DNA of 64,000 bases from Variovorax sp. Root473 (GTDB taxonomy: Bacteria > Pseudomonadota > Gammaproteobacteria > Burkholderiales > Burkholderiaceae_C): positions 309,221-373,220 of the forward strand of contig NZ_LMEV01000014.1 of the NCBI RefSeq assembly GCF_001426505.1, read 5' to 3'. The position numbers and the translations under genes were made by a program. Below are positions 1 to 8,534 of the stretch, piece after piece. Numbering within the stretch: the stretch's first letter is position 1; each line of letters opens with the position of its first letter. The notes under the pieces were generated by a model. It did not search any database. It saw only the letters and a program-made list of their open reading frames with translations, and was not told the DNA's origin.

Positions 1-2
1 GC

Positions 3-800
3 CTGACCTACTTCGAGACACTCGCGCGCGAACAGCCCGGGGTGCGCCACGTGATCAGCGCCACGCGCGGCAACCACGGCCAGTCGGTCGGCTTCGCCTC
101 GCAGCGCCACGGACTGGCCGCGACCATCGTCGTGCCGCACGGCAATTCGCGCGAAAAGAATGCGGCGATGCGCGCGCTCGGGGTCACGCTGGTCGAGCAT
201 GGCGACGACTTCCAGGCCGCCGCCGAACATGCGGGCGTGCTGGCCGAGCGCGACGCGCTGCATCGCGTGCCCTCGTTCCATCGCGAGTTGGTGCGGGGGG
301 TGTCGACCGCGTATGTCGAGTTCTTCAGCGCGCTCAAAGACGCACCGCCCGACGTGCTGTTCGTGCCCATCGGCCTGGGCTCCGGCTTTGCTGGCGCGGC
401 AGCGGCGCGCGCGCATTGCGGCGTGTCGACGAAGCTCATCGGCGTGGTGTCGGCGCATGCCACGGCGTATCGCGACTCCTTCCGTGCACGTCGCGCCATC
501 GAGTCGCCCGCGACCACGCAGTTGGCCGACGGCATGGCCTGCCGCACGCCGGTGCCCGAGTCGCTGGACGTGATCCTGCGCGAAGCCGACGACGTGATCA
601 CCGTGACCGACGACGAGGTGGCGCAAGCGATGCGCGTTCTTTTCACCGACACGCACAACGTGGCCGAAGGCGCGGGCGCCGCTGCGTTGGCGGGGGCGCT
701 TCAGCAGGAGGAGCGCTGGCGCGGCAAGACCGTGGGCATCGCGCTGAGCGGCGGCAATGTCGATGCCGACATGTTCGCCGGCGTGCTCGGCAGGCGTTGA
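3..800 (+). CDS. PLP-dependent serine/threonine dehydratase-like enzyme (5' truncated by window)
   Basis: This frame is open from the first bases, so the true start lies upstream of the window and only the C-terminal ~265 residues are seen. The ATRGNHGQS segment is the glycine/asparagine motif that holds the PLP phosphate in fold-type II threonine dehydratases. A later SGGN motif near the end (ALSGGNVD) is also typical of the family. The catalytic Schiff-base lysine should lie just upstream and is not visible. Family knowledge: such enzymes deaminate threonine or serine to 2-oxo acids, or act on related hydroxy-amino acids such as threo-3-hydroxyaspartate. No ACT domain follows, so a biosynthetic IlvA is unlikely. 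The exact substrate is not determinable. It converges on the minus-strand creatininase gene with a 4-bp spacer. Confidence 0.85.
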   Translation: MTYFETLAREQPGVRHVISATRGNHGQSVGFASQRHGLAATIVVPHGNSREKNAAMRALGVTLVEHGDDFQAAAEHAGVLAERDALHRVPSFHRELVRGVSTAYVEFFSALKDAPPDVLFVPIGLGSGFAGAAAARAHCGVSTKLIGVVSAHATAYRDSFRARRAIESPATTQLADGMACRTPVPESLDVILREADDVITVTDDEVAQAMRVLFTDTHNVAEGAGAAALAGALQQEERWRGKTVGIALSGGNVDADMFAGVLGRR

Positions 801-804
801 CGCG

Positions 805-1632
805 TTAAGGCAGCGGGTCGGTGTTCGCGGTGCTCAACGGCAGCCGCGACACCTCGGCCAGCAGCAAGGCCAACTGCTGCGCAGCCGCATCGATCACCGC
901 CTGCCCCTTCTCCGCCGTGGCCGCCGCGGCATTGCCCGCCGCGCCCTGCGCGTTGTAGTCCTCCATCGCCCAGCCGAGTTTGGCGCTCTTGCCGTTGCCA
1001 AGGATCGCGTAATCGGCTGCGCGCTGTTCTGACGTCGAGCGGAAATCCTTCGCCTCGCCCGTGCGCACCAGCGCGGGCGTCAGCGCCAGCATCATCGAGG
1101 TCTCGATTTCGCCTGCGTGCACACCGAAGCGGTGCTCTTGCGCGCTGAATTGCGCGTTCGCATCGCCCAGCGGCAGGTTGAACCAGCTCACGCTGTAGAC
1201 GATGAGGCCGTGCGCCGCCCGCAGCTCGCGCGCCACGATGTCCATCGCGCCCACATGGCCGCCGTGGGCGTTGAACAGCACCAGCTTCTTCACGCCAGCG
1301 TGGGCCACGCCCGCGCCGATCTCCTTCCACACGCGGATCAGCGTCTCGGCCGACAGCGTGAGCGTGCCCGCGAAACGCGCGTGCTCGGGGCTCAGCCCGA
1401 TCTGCTGGGTGGGCAGGAACAGCGCCGGCAACTCCGGCGGCAGCAACGGCAGCGCGGCGGCCACGATGCCGTCGACCAGCACGGTGTCCACGCCCAGTGG
1501 CAGGTGCGGGCCGTGCTGCTCGGTCGCGCCCACCGGCAGCACCGCCACAGTCGTCGCCGCGTCGAGCGCGGCGAAGTCGCGTGTCGTCAGTTGAGACCAG
1601 AAACGGGGCAAGGGGACCGGAAGTGCGTTCAT
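805..1632 (-). CDS. creatininase-family amidohydrolase
   Basis: A 275-residue protein with the two signature metal-binding stretches of the creatininase family: GATEQHGPHLP near residue 35 and NAHGGH near residue 120. Histidine and acidic residues there bind a binuclear metal centre. Length matches the family (~250-280 residues). Members include creatinine amidohydrolase, the MftE mycofactocin peptidase and formamide hydrolases of flavin biosynthesis (ArfB-like), so the substrate cannot be fixed. No signal peptide is visible, so it should be cytoplasmic. The gene stands alone on the minus strand, between the dehydratase gene and the divergent pga operon. The start at 1632 is the first in-frame ATG giving the full conserved N-terminus; no strong ribosome-binding site is seen. 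Confidence 0.85.
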   Translation of the reverse strand: MNALPVPLPRFWSQLTTRDFAALDAATTVAVLPVGATEQHGPHLPLGVDTVLVDGIVAAALPLLPPELPALFLPTQQIGLSPEHARFAGTLTLSAETLIRVWKEIGAGVAHAGVKKLVLFNAHGGHVGAMDIVARELRAAHGLIVYSVSWFNLPLGDANAQFSAQEHRFGVHAGEIETSMMLALTPALVRTGEAKDFRSTSEQRAADYAILGNGKSAKLGWAMEDYNAQGAAGNAAAATAEKGQAVIDAAAQQLALLLAEVSRLPLSTANTDPLP

Positions 1633-1752
1633 GCGGCGATCTTAGGGCGGGGCCAAGAGGCGGCCTACGGGGCGACACATGCCAACAACCGCACACAACC
1701 TCCTGACATCAGACGAATCGATCGCGAATCTGTTCACGATTAGTTCTCATCT

Positions 1753-1781
1753 TTGCCCATTTTCAATCCAATTGTTAACAA
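1753..1781 (+). promoter_or_regulatory. weak candidate promoter region of the pga operon
   Basis: An AT-rich patch between the creatininase gene and pgaA contains TTGCCC, a 17-bp spacer and TAACAA. The latter overlaps the 10-bp palindrome TTGTTAACAA at 1772-1781. It could be a sigma70 promoter with an operator for the pga genes. The match to consensus is only fair. Confidence 0.25.
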
Positions 1782-1860
1782 ATTGACCTAGAGTCCCTTC
1801 ACGAACTTTCCGTCATGGCTTGTCACGGCCCAGGAAAGTTCAAGCAAAAAAGGGAGTTGC

Positions 1861-4497
1861 GTGTCCATCCATCCACAAAGAATTGGAGGCACCGTCGTTG
1901 CCGGGCGCCAAGTCGCGCCCCTCAAGGCATTGCCTCATCGCCTCGCACGCGCCGTGCGGGGTTTGCCGCCGATCGTGTGCGTGCTGGTCTTCGGAACCGG
2001 CGCCGCCTTCGCGGATTCCACTGTCGCGCCCTCGCCGGCCGCCACCCATGGCGGCGCGGTGGCCTATGACGCCTCGCAGCACGACGCACTGATCGTCGCG
2101 CGCCGCGCCGGACGCATCGCGCCGGCCGCCGCCCTGCAGCAGCTGCGCCAATGGCTGGCCGCTGCGCTGACCGACGATCAGCGTCGCCGCGTGGCGTCCG
2201 ACGCCATCGCGATCGCGGTGGCCGACGGCCATTTCGCCGACGCGGTGGCCGTGGGCCGCCAGGTGCAACCCGCCGGACTGAGCGACTACGCACTCGGCCC
2301 GCTGGCCGGCGCTGCGCGGCGCACGGGCGACGTGGCGTTGCAAGGCGACACGGTCGCCGTCTGGCGCGAACGCCAGCCGGCCGCCCGCGAGCCGCGCATC
2401 CACGAAGCCTTCTGGCGACTGGCCAGCGGCGACACGGCAGGCGCGCAAGCCATCTACCGCACGCTGGCCCAGCCCGCACCCACCGGGGTCGCCGACCGCG
2501 TCGCGCTGCTCGACCTGCGCGCGGCGCTGGCGCGTGCGCAAGGCCAGCCGTTCCAGGCGCTGTCGGCCTACGGCGAAATCACCGCGCTGCAGCCCGATCG
2601 GCGCGATGCGCGGCGCGACGCCGACTTCCTGCTGGCCGAGTACGGCGGCGCCACCGCCGCGTTCGACGATGCACAGGCGACTGAACGCCAGCAGCCCGGC
2701 AGCATCGCCCCGCTCACGCTGGCGATGCTCGAACAACAGGCGCTGGCGCAGCAGCTGCGCTGGGCCGTGAAGGCGCGCGATCAACGCGTGGGCGCGGCAC
2801 GCGTCACCGACCTCGACAAGGTGCTGGCCGCCCAGAGCGCTGCGCTGGCCCGGGTCGATGCCGCGCTCGCGCAGCCCGGCGCGCAAGACACCGACACCTG
2901 GCGCACCCTGCGCACGCGGCTGCAGTCGGACCGCATGCTGGCGCTGCTGGAGCGCGGCCGTCCCGCCGACACCCTCGCGCTGTACGACACCCTGCGTGCC
3001 GATGGCACCGTGCTGCCGCCCTACGCACTGGGCACTGCCGCCCGCGCGCTGGCGCAGGAGCGCCGCTCGGTCGATGCCGTGCCGCTGTTCGAAAAGGCGG
3101 TCGCGGATCTGCCGATGCCCGACCCCCTGCATTTCGGTCTGGTCTACGCCTACCTCGACACCGGCCGCTTCGACGATGCCTCTTCGCTGCTCCAGCGCAT
3201 CGAAGAGGCCACGCCGGTGCTGATGCGGCTGGCCCCGGAAGCCGGCCGACCGAACGACCAGTTCTCCGAAGTGAGCGGCCTGGGCGCACTGCTGCAGCTC
3301 TACGGCGATCGGCCGAAGGTGGCGCAGCCGCGCTTCGACACGCTCACCTACGAAGCCCCGCTCAACGCGGGCTACGCCTACGGCGCCGCGCTCACCGAGC
3401 GGCTGCGCGAGCACCCCGAGGCGGCCGTGGCGCGCTTCGAGGCGCTGAGCGCCGACCACCCCGACGACCTGAGCGTGCGCACCGGCCATGTCGAGGCGCT
3501 GCTCGACGCCGACGAATTCCGCGCGGCCCGCATCCGTGCCGAGTCGCTTGAGGCCGACGCGCCCGACGCCGCCGAAGTGCGCGAGATGGCGCGCAAGCGG
3601 CGCTCGCTGGTCGGCCCGCAGCTCGAGATCGATGCCGAAGGCTCACGCGGCGGCGGCACGCTGGCCAGCCGCGAATGGCGCGTCGACAGCCGGCTCAGCT
3701 CCGGCCTCATCGGCGATGCGTGGCGCGTGTTCTACGCACAGACGCTGGGCCGCGGCTACACCTCCGAAGGCACCGCGAAGTGGGCCCGCAGCGGCCTCGG
3801 CGCGAGCTGGCAACAAGGCCGCTGGCTGGCCGAAGGCGTGCTGCAGCATGCGAACAACGGCCGCTACCGCCACAGCGTGGCCGGCCGCGTCGACTACCGC
3901 GCCGGCGATGCCTGGCGCCTGTCGGCCACCTACGACGGCGACAGCAAGGAGCTGCCCTGGAAGGCCCGCGCCGTGCCCTTCGGCGCGCAGGCCATCGGCG
4001 CGCGCGAGTTCGGCGCCAGCGTGGCCCACATCGTCAACGAATCGCGCCGCTTCGACCTGCAATGGCGCCGGCTCGACTTCAGCGACGGCAACCTGCGCGA
4101 CGGCCTGGACCTCGGCTGGCGCGAGCGCTGGGTCAGCACGCCGCGCTTCCAGCTCGAGACGCGGCTGGGCGTCGATGCCAGCCGCAGCCGCCTGCAGGAC
4201 GTGCGCTACTACAGCCCCTCGCGCGACGCCAGCGCGCAGCTGTCCGTGCGCGGCCAGTGGCTCACCTGGAAAAGCGACGACCGCCAGTTCTTCCAGGTGC
4301 TGGAACTCGGCGGCGGCCGCTACGACCAGGCCGGCTTCGGCAGCGGTCCGCTGTGGAACGTGCGCTACGAGCACCGCTGGGCCCTCGGCCAGAAGCTCAC
4401 GCTGCGCTACGGCCTGACCTTCGGCAGCCACCCCTACGACGGCGTGCGCGAAAAGCAGCGCGGTGTGTTCCTGAACCTTTCGATGCCCTTGCAGTGA
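1861..4497 (+). CDS. pgaA: poly-beta-1,6-N-acetylglucosamine export porin PgaA
   Basis: An 878-residue outer-membrane protein that exports the PNAG biofilm polysaccharide. The GTG start follows a good ribosome-binding site (AAAAAAGGGAG, 5 bases upstream). A signal peptide runs to about residue 51 (hydrophobic core LPPIVCVLVFGTGAAFA). The middle is an alanine/leucine-rich helical region of TPR type, roughly residues 60-580, containing repeated elements such as ALGTAARALAQERRSVDAVP. The last ~290 residues are rich in alternating aromatic and polar residues, as in a beta-barrel, and end in a hydrophobic strand. PgaA is normally ~800 residues, so this one is slightly long. It is the first gene of pgaABCD, 8 bp before pgaB. 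Identification rests on domain layout and the operon. Confidence 0.92.
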   Translation: MSIHPQRIGGTVVAGRQVAPLKALPHRLARAVRGLPPIVCVLVFGTGAAFADSTVAPSPAATHGGAVAYDASQHDALIVARRAGRIAPAAALQQLRQWLAAALTDDQRRRVASDAIAIAVADGHFADAVAVGRQVQPAGLSDYALGPLAGAARRTGDVALQGDTVAVWRERQPAAREPRIHEAFWRLASGDTAGAQAIYRTLAQPAPTGVADRVALLDLRAALARAQGQPFQALSAYGEITALQPDRRDARRDADFLLAEYGGATAAFDDAQATERQQPGSIAPLTLAMLEQQALAQQLRWAVKARDQRVGAARVTDLDKVLAAQSAALARVDAALAQPGAQDTDTWRTLRTRLQSDRMLALLERGRPADTLALYDTLRADGTVLPPYALGTAARALAQERRSVDAVPLFEKAVADLPMPDPLHFGLVYAYLDTGRFDDASSLLQRIEEATPVLMRLAPEAGRPNDQFSEVSGLGALLQLYGDRPKVAQPRFDTLTYEAPLNAGYAYGAALTERLREHPEAAVARFEALSADHPDDLSVRTGHVEALLDADEFRAARIRAESLEADAPDAAEVREMARKRRSLVGPQLEIDAEGSRGGGTLASREWRVDSRLSSGLIGDAWRVFYAQTLGRGYTSEGTAKWARSGLGASWQQGRWLAEGVLQHANNGRYRHSVAGRVDYRAGDAWRLSATYDGDSKELPWKARAVPFGAQAIGAREFGASVAHIVNESRRFDLQWRRLDFSDGNLRDGLDLGWRERWVSTPRFQLETRLGVDASRSRLQDVRYYSPSRDASAQLSVRGQWLTWKSDDRQFFQVLELGGGRYDQAGFGSGPLWNVRYEHRWALGQKLTLRYGLTFGSHPYDGVREKQRGVFLNLSMPLQ

Positions 4498-4505
4498 GGC
4501 CCGCG

Positions 4506-6569
4506 ATGCAAGCCCCCACCTTCTTCCTCCGGCTGCGCGCCGCCCTGCTCGGGCTGCTGCTGGCGACGGCACTGCCGGCGCTCGCTGCGCCGGTGCTGCC
4601 CGCCGATCCCGACAACGGCGTCGACTTCCGCGTGATCTCGTTCCACGACGTGCGCCCCAACGTGCGCGCCAGCTTCGAGACCTCGCCCGACGAAACCGCC
4701 ATCGACGAGCGCACGCTCGCCGAAGTGTTCGCCTGGCTGCAGCACAACGGCTACCACCCGGTCAGCCTGCAGCAGATCATCGATGCACGCAGCGGCGGCA
4801 AGCCGCTGCCGTCGCAGCCCGTGCTGCTGACCTTCGACGACGGCTACCGCAGCGCCTACACCCACGTGTTCCCGCTGCTCCAGCGCTTCAACTACCCCGC
4901 GCTGTTCGCACTCGTGACGAGCTGGCTCGAAGTGCCCGAAGGCCAGCCCGTGCACTGGGGCGACAAGCCCGCGTCGCGCGAGAACTTCCTGCTGTGGCGC
5001 GAGGCCGCCGAGATGGCGCGCTCGCCGCTGGTCGAGTTCGCCAGCCACACCCACGCGATGCACACCGGCATCCAGGCCAACCCGCAGGGCAACATGCTGC
5101 CCGCCGCGGCCACGCACCGCTACGACCCGGCCACCGGCCGCTACGAGGACGACGCGGCCTACCTGCGCCGCATCGAGACCGACCTGCGCCGCAGCCGCGA
5201 GCTGATCGAGCAGCGCACCGGCGCCAAGGTGCGCGCCACCGTGTGGCCCTACGGCGCCTACAACACGCCCGCGCTGGAAGCCTCGGCGCGCGTGGGCATG
5301 CCGATCACCTTCACGCTCGACGACGGCGCGAACACCAGGGAGATTCCGCTCAACCGCATCCGCCGCGCGCTGGCCGCCTACGACAACGAGGCGCCCGACT
5401 ACGTGCAGATGCTGCGCAGCCCGGTGGGCGGCGAGGTGCGGCCGATCAACCGCGTGATGCACGTCGACCTCGACTACGTGTACGACCCCGACCCGGCCCA
5501 GCAGGAGCGCAACCTCTCGGCGCTGATCGAGCGCGTGGCCGCCGTGCGCCCGCGCTCGGTGTTCCTGCAGGCCTACGCCGACCCCGACGGCGACGGCGTG
5601 GCCGACGCGCTGTACTTTCCCAACCGCCACCTGCCGATGCGCGCCGACCTGTTCGCCCGCGCCGCCTGGCAGCTGCGCAGCCGCACGGGCGTGAAGGTCT
5701 ACGCGTGGATGCCCGTCACGGCCTACCGGCTGCCGGCGTCGAACCCGCTGACCACCCATACGGTGCGCACGCTGAAGGGCGACGCGCCGGCCGATCGCTA
5801 CCACCGGCTCTCGCCCTTCGACCCGGCCGTGCGCACGCTGGTCGGCGACCTGTACGAAGACCTGGGCCGCCACACCTTCTTCGAAGGCCTGCTGTTCCAC
5901 GACGACGCGATGCTCTCCGACGACGAGGACGCGAGCCCCGCCGCACTGGCCACCTATGCGAAGTGGGGTCTGCCGGCCGACGTGGCAGCGATCCGCGCCG
6001 ATCGACAGTTGATGGCGCGCTGGACCACCGCCAAGACCGGCTACCTCATCGACTTCACGAAGGAACTGGCGGCGCGCGTGGGCACCTGGCGCCCGGCGCT
6101 GGAGACCGCGCGCAACCTCTACGCACGGCCGGTGCTCGACCCCGCCGCCGAGCAGTGGTTCGCGCAGAACTACGAGGCCTCGCTCGCCGCCTACGACTAC
6201 GTCGGCCTGATGGCCATGCCGCGCATGGAGCAGGAGGCCCGCACCCCGGCCGACAGCGACGCGTGGCTGGGTCGCCTCGCGCAGCGCGCGGCCACCACGC
6301 CGCGCGGCCTGGACCGCACGGTGTTCGAGCTGCAGGCGCGCGACTGGCGCACCGGGCAACCCGTGCCCGATGCCGAGCTCACGCGACAGTGGACCTTGCT
6401 GCAGCGCGCAGGCGTGCGGCACCTGGGCTACTACCCCGACGACTTCCTGAACAACCAGCCCTCGCTGGAGACCGTGCGCCGCGTGATCTCGGTGCGCTCG
6501 CTGCTGTCGCGCGCGCCGCTTCGTGCCGGCACCGCCGCGACCCTGCCACCTGAAGGACAGTCCCGATGA
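4506..6569 (+). CDS. pgaB: poly-beta-1,6-N-acetylglucosamine N-deacetylase PgaB
   Basis: A 687-residue periplasmic, probably membrane-attached, enzyme. It partly deacetylates PNAG, which is needed for export through PgaA. A signal peptide spans residues 1-28 (ALPALAA). The polysaccharide deacetylase domain shows its first motif as TFDDGYRS (Asp111-Asp112) and the metal-binding SHTH at 180-183. The C-terminal half matches the PgaB glycoside-hydrolase-like domain (VMHVDLDYVYDPDP, then YPNRHLPMRADLF-like segments). No lipobox cysteine is seen at the signal end, unlike E. coli PgaB. The ATG at 4506 is chosen because it begins the signal peptide directly after pgaA; the frame stays open upstream only as an antisense-like extension. 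Its stop overlaps the pgaC start (ATGA). Confidence 0.93.
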   Translation: MQAPTFFLRLRAALLGLLLATALPALAAPVLPADPDNGVDFRVISFHDVRPNVRASFETSPDETAIDERTLAEVFAWLQHNGYHPVSLQQIIDARSGGKPLPSQPVLLTFDDGYRSAYTHVFPLLQRFNYPALFALVTSWLEVPEGQPVHWGDKPASRENFLLWREAAEMARSPLVEFASHTHAMHTGIQANPQGNMLPAAATHRYDPATGRYEDDAAYLRRIETDLRRSRELIEQRTGAKVRATVWPYGAYNTPALEASARVGMPITFTLDDGANTREIPLNRIRRALAAYDNEAPDYVQMLRSPVGGEVRPINRVMHVDLDYVYDPDPAQQERNLSALIERVAAVRPRSVFLQAYADPDGDGVADALYFPNRHLPMRADLFARAAWQLRSRTGVKVYAWMPVTAYRLPASNPLTTHTVRTLKGDAPADRYHRLSPFDPAVRTLVGDLYEDLGRHTFFEGLLFHDDAMLSDDEDASPAALATYAKWGLPADVAAIRADRQLMARWTTAKTGYLIDFTKELAARVGTWRPALETARNLYARPVLDPAAEQWFAQNYEASLAAYDYVGLMAMPRMEQEARTPADSDAWLGRLAQRAATTPRGLDRTVFELQARDWRTGQPVPDAELTRQWTLLQRAGVRHLGYYPDDFLNNQPSLETVRRVISVRSLLSRAPLRAGTAATLPPEGQSR

Positions 6570-7846
6570 ACACGCTCCAGATGCTGGTGGACCAGATCCC
6601 GCCAGTGCTCTTCGGCTTCGTCTTCTACTACCCGTTCTTCATGGCGTGGGTGTGGATGGCTGGCGGCCTCTCGCACGCGTGGTCGTTCGAGCGCAAGCGC
6701 GACGTCGAGATCGACCCGTTGCCGCTGCTGCCCTCGCAGCCGCTCGTCACGGTGGTCGTGCCCTGCTTCAACGAGGCGCCGCACCTGCGCGAAGTGATCG
6801 AGCAGCTCATGCGCACGCGCTACCCGCACTACGAGGTGATTGCGGTCAACGACGGCAGCACCGACGGCACCGGCGAGCTGCTCGATCAGATGACGCTCGA
6901 GTTCAGCCGCCTGCGCGTGATCCACAACGCCAGCAACCAGGGCAAGGCCGTGGGCCTGAACACCGCCTGCCAGCTGGCGCGCGGCGAGTACATCCTGGGC
7001 ATCGACGGCGACGCGCTGGTCGACCCGAACGCCATCGCGTGGATGCTCAAGCGGATGCTGGCCTCGGACCGCATCGGCGCGGTCACCGGCAACCCGCGCA
7101 TCCGCACGCGCACCACGCTGCTGGGGCGCATGCAGGTGGGCGAGTTCTCGTCGATCATCGGTCTCATCAAGCGTTCGCAGCAGCTCATCGGCACGCTGTT
7201 CACGGTGTCGGGCGTGCTCGCCATGTTCCGCCGCCGCGCCGTGCTCGAGGTGGGCTTCTGGAGCCCCGACGTGCTCACCGAGGACATCGACATGAGCTGG
7301 AAGCTCCAGCTCGCCGGCTGGCGCCTGCGCTTCGAGCCGCGCGCGCTGTGCTGGATCCTCATGCCCGAGACGCTGCGCGGCCTGTGGAAGCAGCGCCTGC
7401 GCTGGGCCGTGGGCGGCATCCAGACCATGCTGCGCATCACGCCGTCCATCCTGCGCCTGCGCAGCTGGCGCCTGTGGCTCATCTACAGCGAGTACATGGT
7501 GAGCGTCGTGTGGGCCTATGCGATGGCGCTGGTGCTGCTGATCAGCTTCATCCGCCCCTTTTTGCCGCAGGAGTCGGCCTGGCATTCGGCATTGCTGCCG
7601 CACTGGCAGGGCACGCTGCTGGCCATGACCTGCATCCTGCAGATGCTGCTGAGCCTGTGGATCGACCGTCGCTACGACCGCGACCTCATGCGCTATTTCG
7701 CCGGAACGATCTGGTACCCGATCGCGTTCTGGACGATCACGATGGCCACCACGGTGGTCGCCCTTCCCCAAGCCCTGATACGCCGCCGCGGCAAGCGCGC
7801 GGTGTGGACGAGCCCTGACCGAGGAGTTTCTTCCGATGCATCCTGA
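6566..7846 (+). CDS. pgaC: poly-beta-1,6-N-acetylglucosamine synthase PgaC (GT2 glycosyltransferase)
   Basis: A 426-residue inner-membrane processive family-2 glycosyltransferase that polymerises UDP-GlcNAc into PNAG. An N-terminal membrane segment is at ~13-32. The GT-A core shows VVPCFNE (64-70), NDGSTDGT (95-102), DGD (147-149), TEDIDMSW (237-244, catalytic Asp) and the QRLRW motif (275-279) diagnostic of processive synthases. Further membrane helices follow near residues 310-335 and 350-375. Length agrees with E. coli PgaC (~440). Translation is coupled to pgaB by a 4-bp ATGA overlap, and the last 11 bp overlap pgaD. PgaC and PgaD form the c-di-GMP-responsive synthase in characterised systems. 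Confidence 0.95.
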   Translation: MNTLQMLVDQIPPVLFGFVFYYPFFMAWVWMAGGLSHAWSFERKRDVEIDPLPLLPSQPLVTVVVPCFNEAPHLREVIEQLMRTRYPHYEVIAVNDGSTDGTGELLDQMTLEFSRLRVIHNASNQGKAVGLNTACQLARGEYILGIDGDALVDPNAIAWMLKRMLASDRIGAVTGNPRIRTRTTLLGRMQVGEFSSIIGLIKRSQQLIGTLFTVSGVLAMFRRRAVLEVGFWSPDVLTEDIDMSWKLQLAGWRLRFEPRALCWILMPETLRGLWKQRLRWAVGGIQTMLRITPSILRLRSWRLWLIYSEYMVSVVWAYAMALVLLISFIRPFLPQESAWHSALLPHWQGTLLAMTCILQMLLSLWIDRRYDRDLMRYFAGTIWYPIAFWTITMATTVVALPQALIRRRGKRAVWTSPDRGVSSDAS

Positions 7847-8402
7847 GAACATGCCATCTTCGCCGGCGCGCCACGAAGCCCCGCCGCCCCGCACCCGTTC
7901 GTGGGGCCAACCCGCGATGGACGAACCCATCATCGACGCCGCGCGCATCCCGCTGCACGCCTTCGGCAACGGCCGCTCGCCGGCGCGCACGCTCGCCATG
8001 TACCTGTGGCTGCGCGTGCTGCGCCCCGCGATCACCGTCGCAATCTGGTTCTGCGCCATCTGGTACGCGTGGCCCTACGTGATGGGCGCACGCGCCCAGC
8101 CCGAGGTGCTGCACCTGCTGGGCCTGTACACCATCGTCATCGGCGTGATCCTCGCCTCGATGCTGGTGATGGGCCCGCTGCGCCGCCGCCAGCACGGCCG
8201 CGAAACGCCGCCGGAGAAGGAACAGTCGTCGCTGTTCGCGCTGGCGTCGTACATCGAGGTGCCGCCCGCGCGCCTGTCGGCCTGGCAGCGCACGCGCCAG
8301 CTGCTGGCGCACCACGACCCCCACGGCCAACTGCGCGACGCCACCGACAGCGCGCCGGCCGCGCTCGAAGAAGTAGCACCGACGCAGCGCCGCAAGGCCT
8401 GA
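7836..8402 (+). CDS. pgaD: PNAG synthase accessory protein PgaD
   Basis: A 188-residue protein with two adjacent membrane helices (about 62-84 and 91-113), flanked by a proline-rich N-terminus and a charged cytoplasmic tail. This is the layout of PgaD, the partner that stabilises PgaC and binds c-di-GMP with it. The W-YAWPY segment between the helices resembles PgaD proteins. E. coli PgaD is ~137 residues, so both tails are long here. The start at 7836 lies inside the end of pgaC (11-bp overlap), behind GAGGAG about 10 bases upstream. Family assignment relies strongly on position as fourth gene of the operon. Confidence 0.85.
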   Translation: MHPENMPSSPARHEAPPPRTRSWGQPAMDEPIIDAARIPLHAFGNGRSPARTLAMYLWLRVLRPAITVAIWFCAIWYAWPYVMGARAQPEVLHLLGLYTIVIGVILASMLVMGPLRRRQHGRETPPEKEQSSLFALASYIEVPPARLSAWQRTRQLLAHHDPHGQLRDATDSAPAALEEVAPTQRRKA

Positions 8403-8421
8403 AGCGCAGGGCGAGGGAAAC

Positions 8422-8445
8422 CGACGCGGCCTTTCGGCCGTGTCG
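8422..8445 (+). terminator. hairpin after pgaD, possible terminator
   Basis: CGACGCGGCC and GGCCGTGTCG form a 10-bp stem (one G-U pair) with a 4-base loop, 20 bases after the pgaD stop. No T-run follows, so rho-independent activity is doubtful. Confidence 0.35.
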
Positions 8446-8463
8446 CTGCAGAAATTTCGGGGC

Positions 8464-8511
8464 GGTGATTCAATCGCGGCGGCGGCACAGCAGCCCCGCG
8501 ATCGAATCACC
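8464..8511. promoter_or_regulatory. 16-bp inverted repeat upstream of the SDR gene
   Basis: GGTGATTCAATCGCGG (8464-8479) and CCGCGATCGAATCACC (8496-8511) pair at 15 of 16 positions across a 16-base loop. The repeat ends 23 bases before the SDR start. It could be an operator or an mRNA leader hairpin. No T-run follows. Confidence 0.4.
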
Positions 8512-8534
8512 TTCTTCCCTCAAGGAACCCCGAC

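Noticed and set aside
1640..1860. c-di-GMP riboswitch before pgaA
   Set aside because: No GEMM-type conserved core could be seen in the leader.
3675..4505. In-frame extension upstream of pgaB
   Set aside because: The extension overlaps pgaA in another frame and is arginine-rich; the signal peptide starts at 4506.
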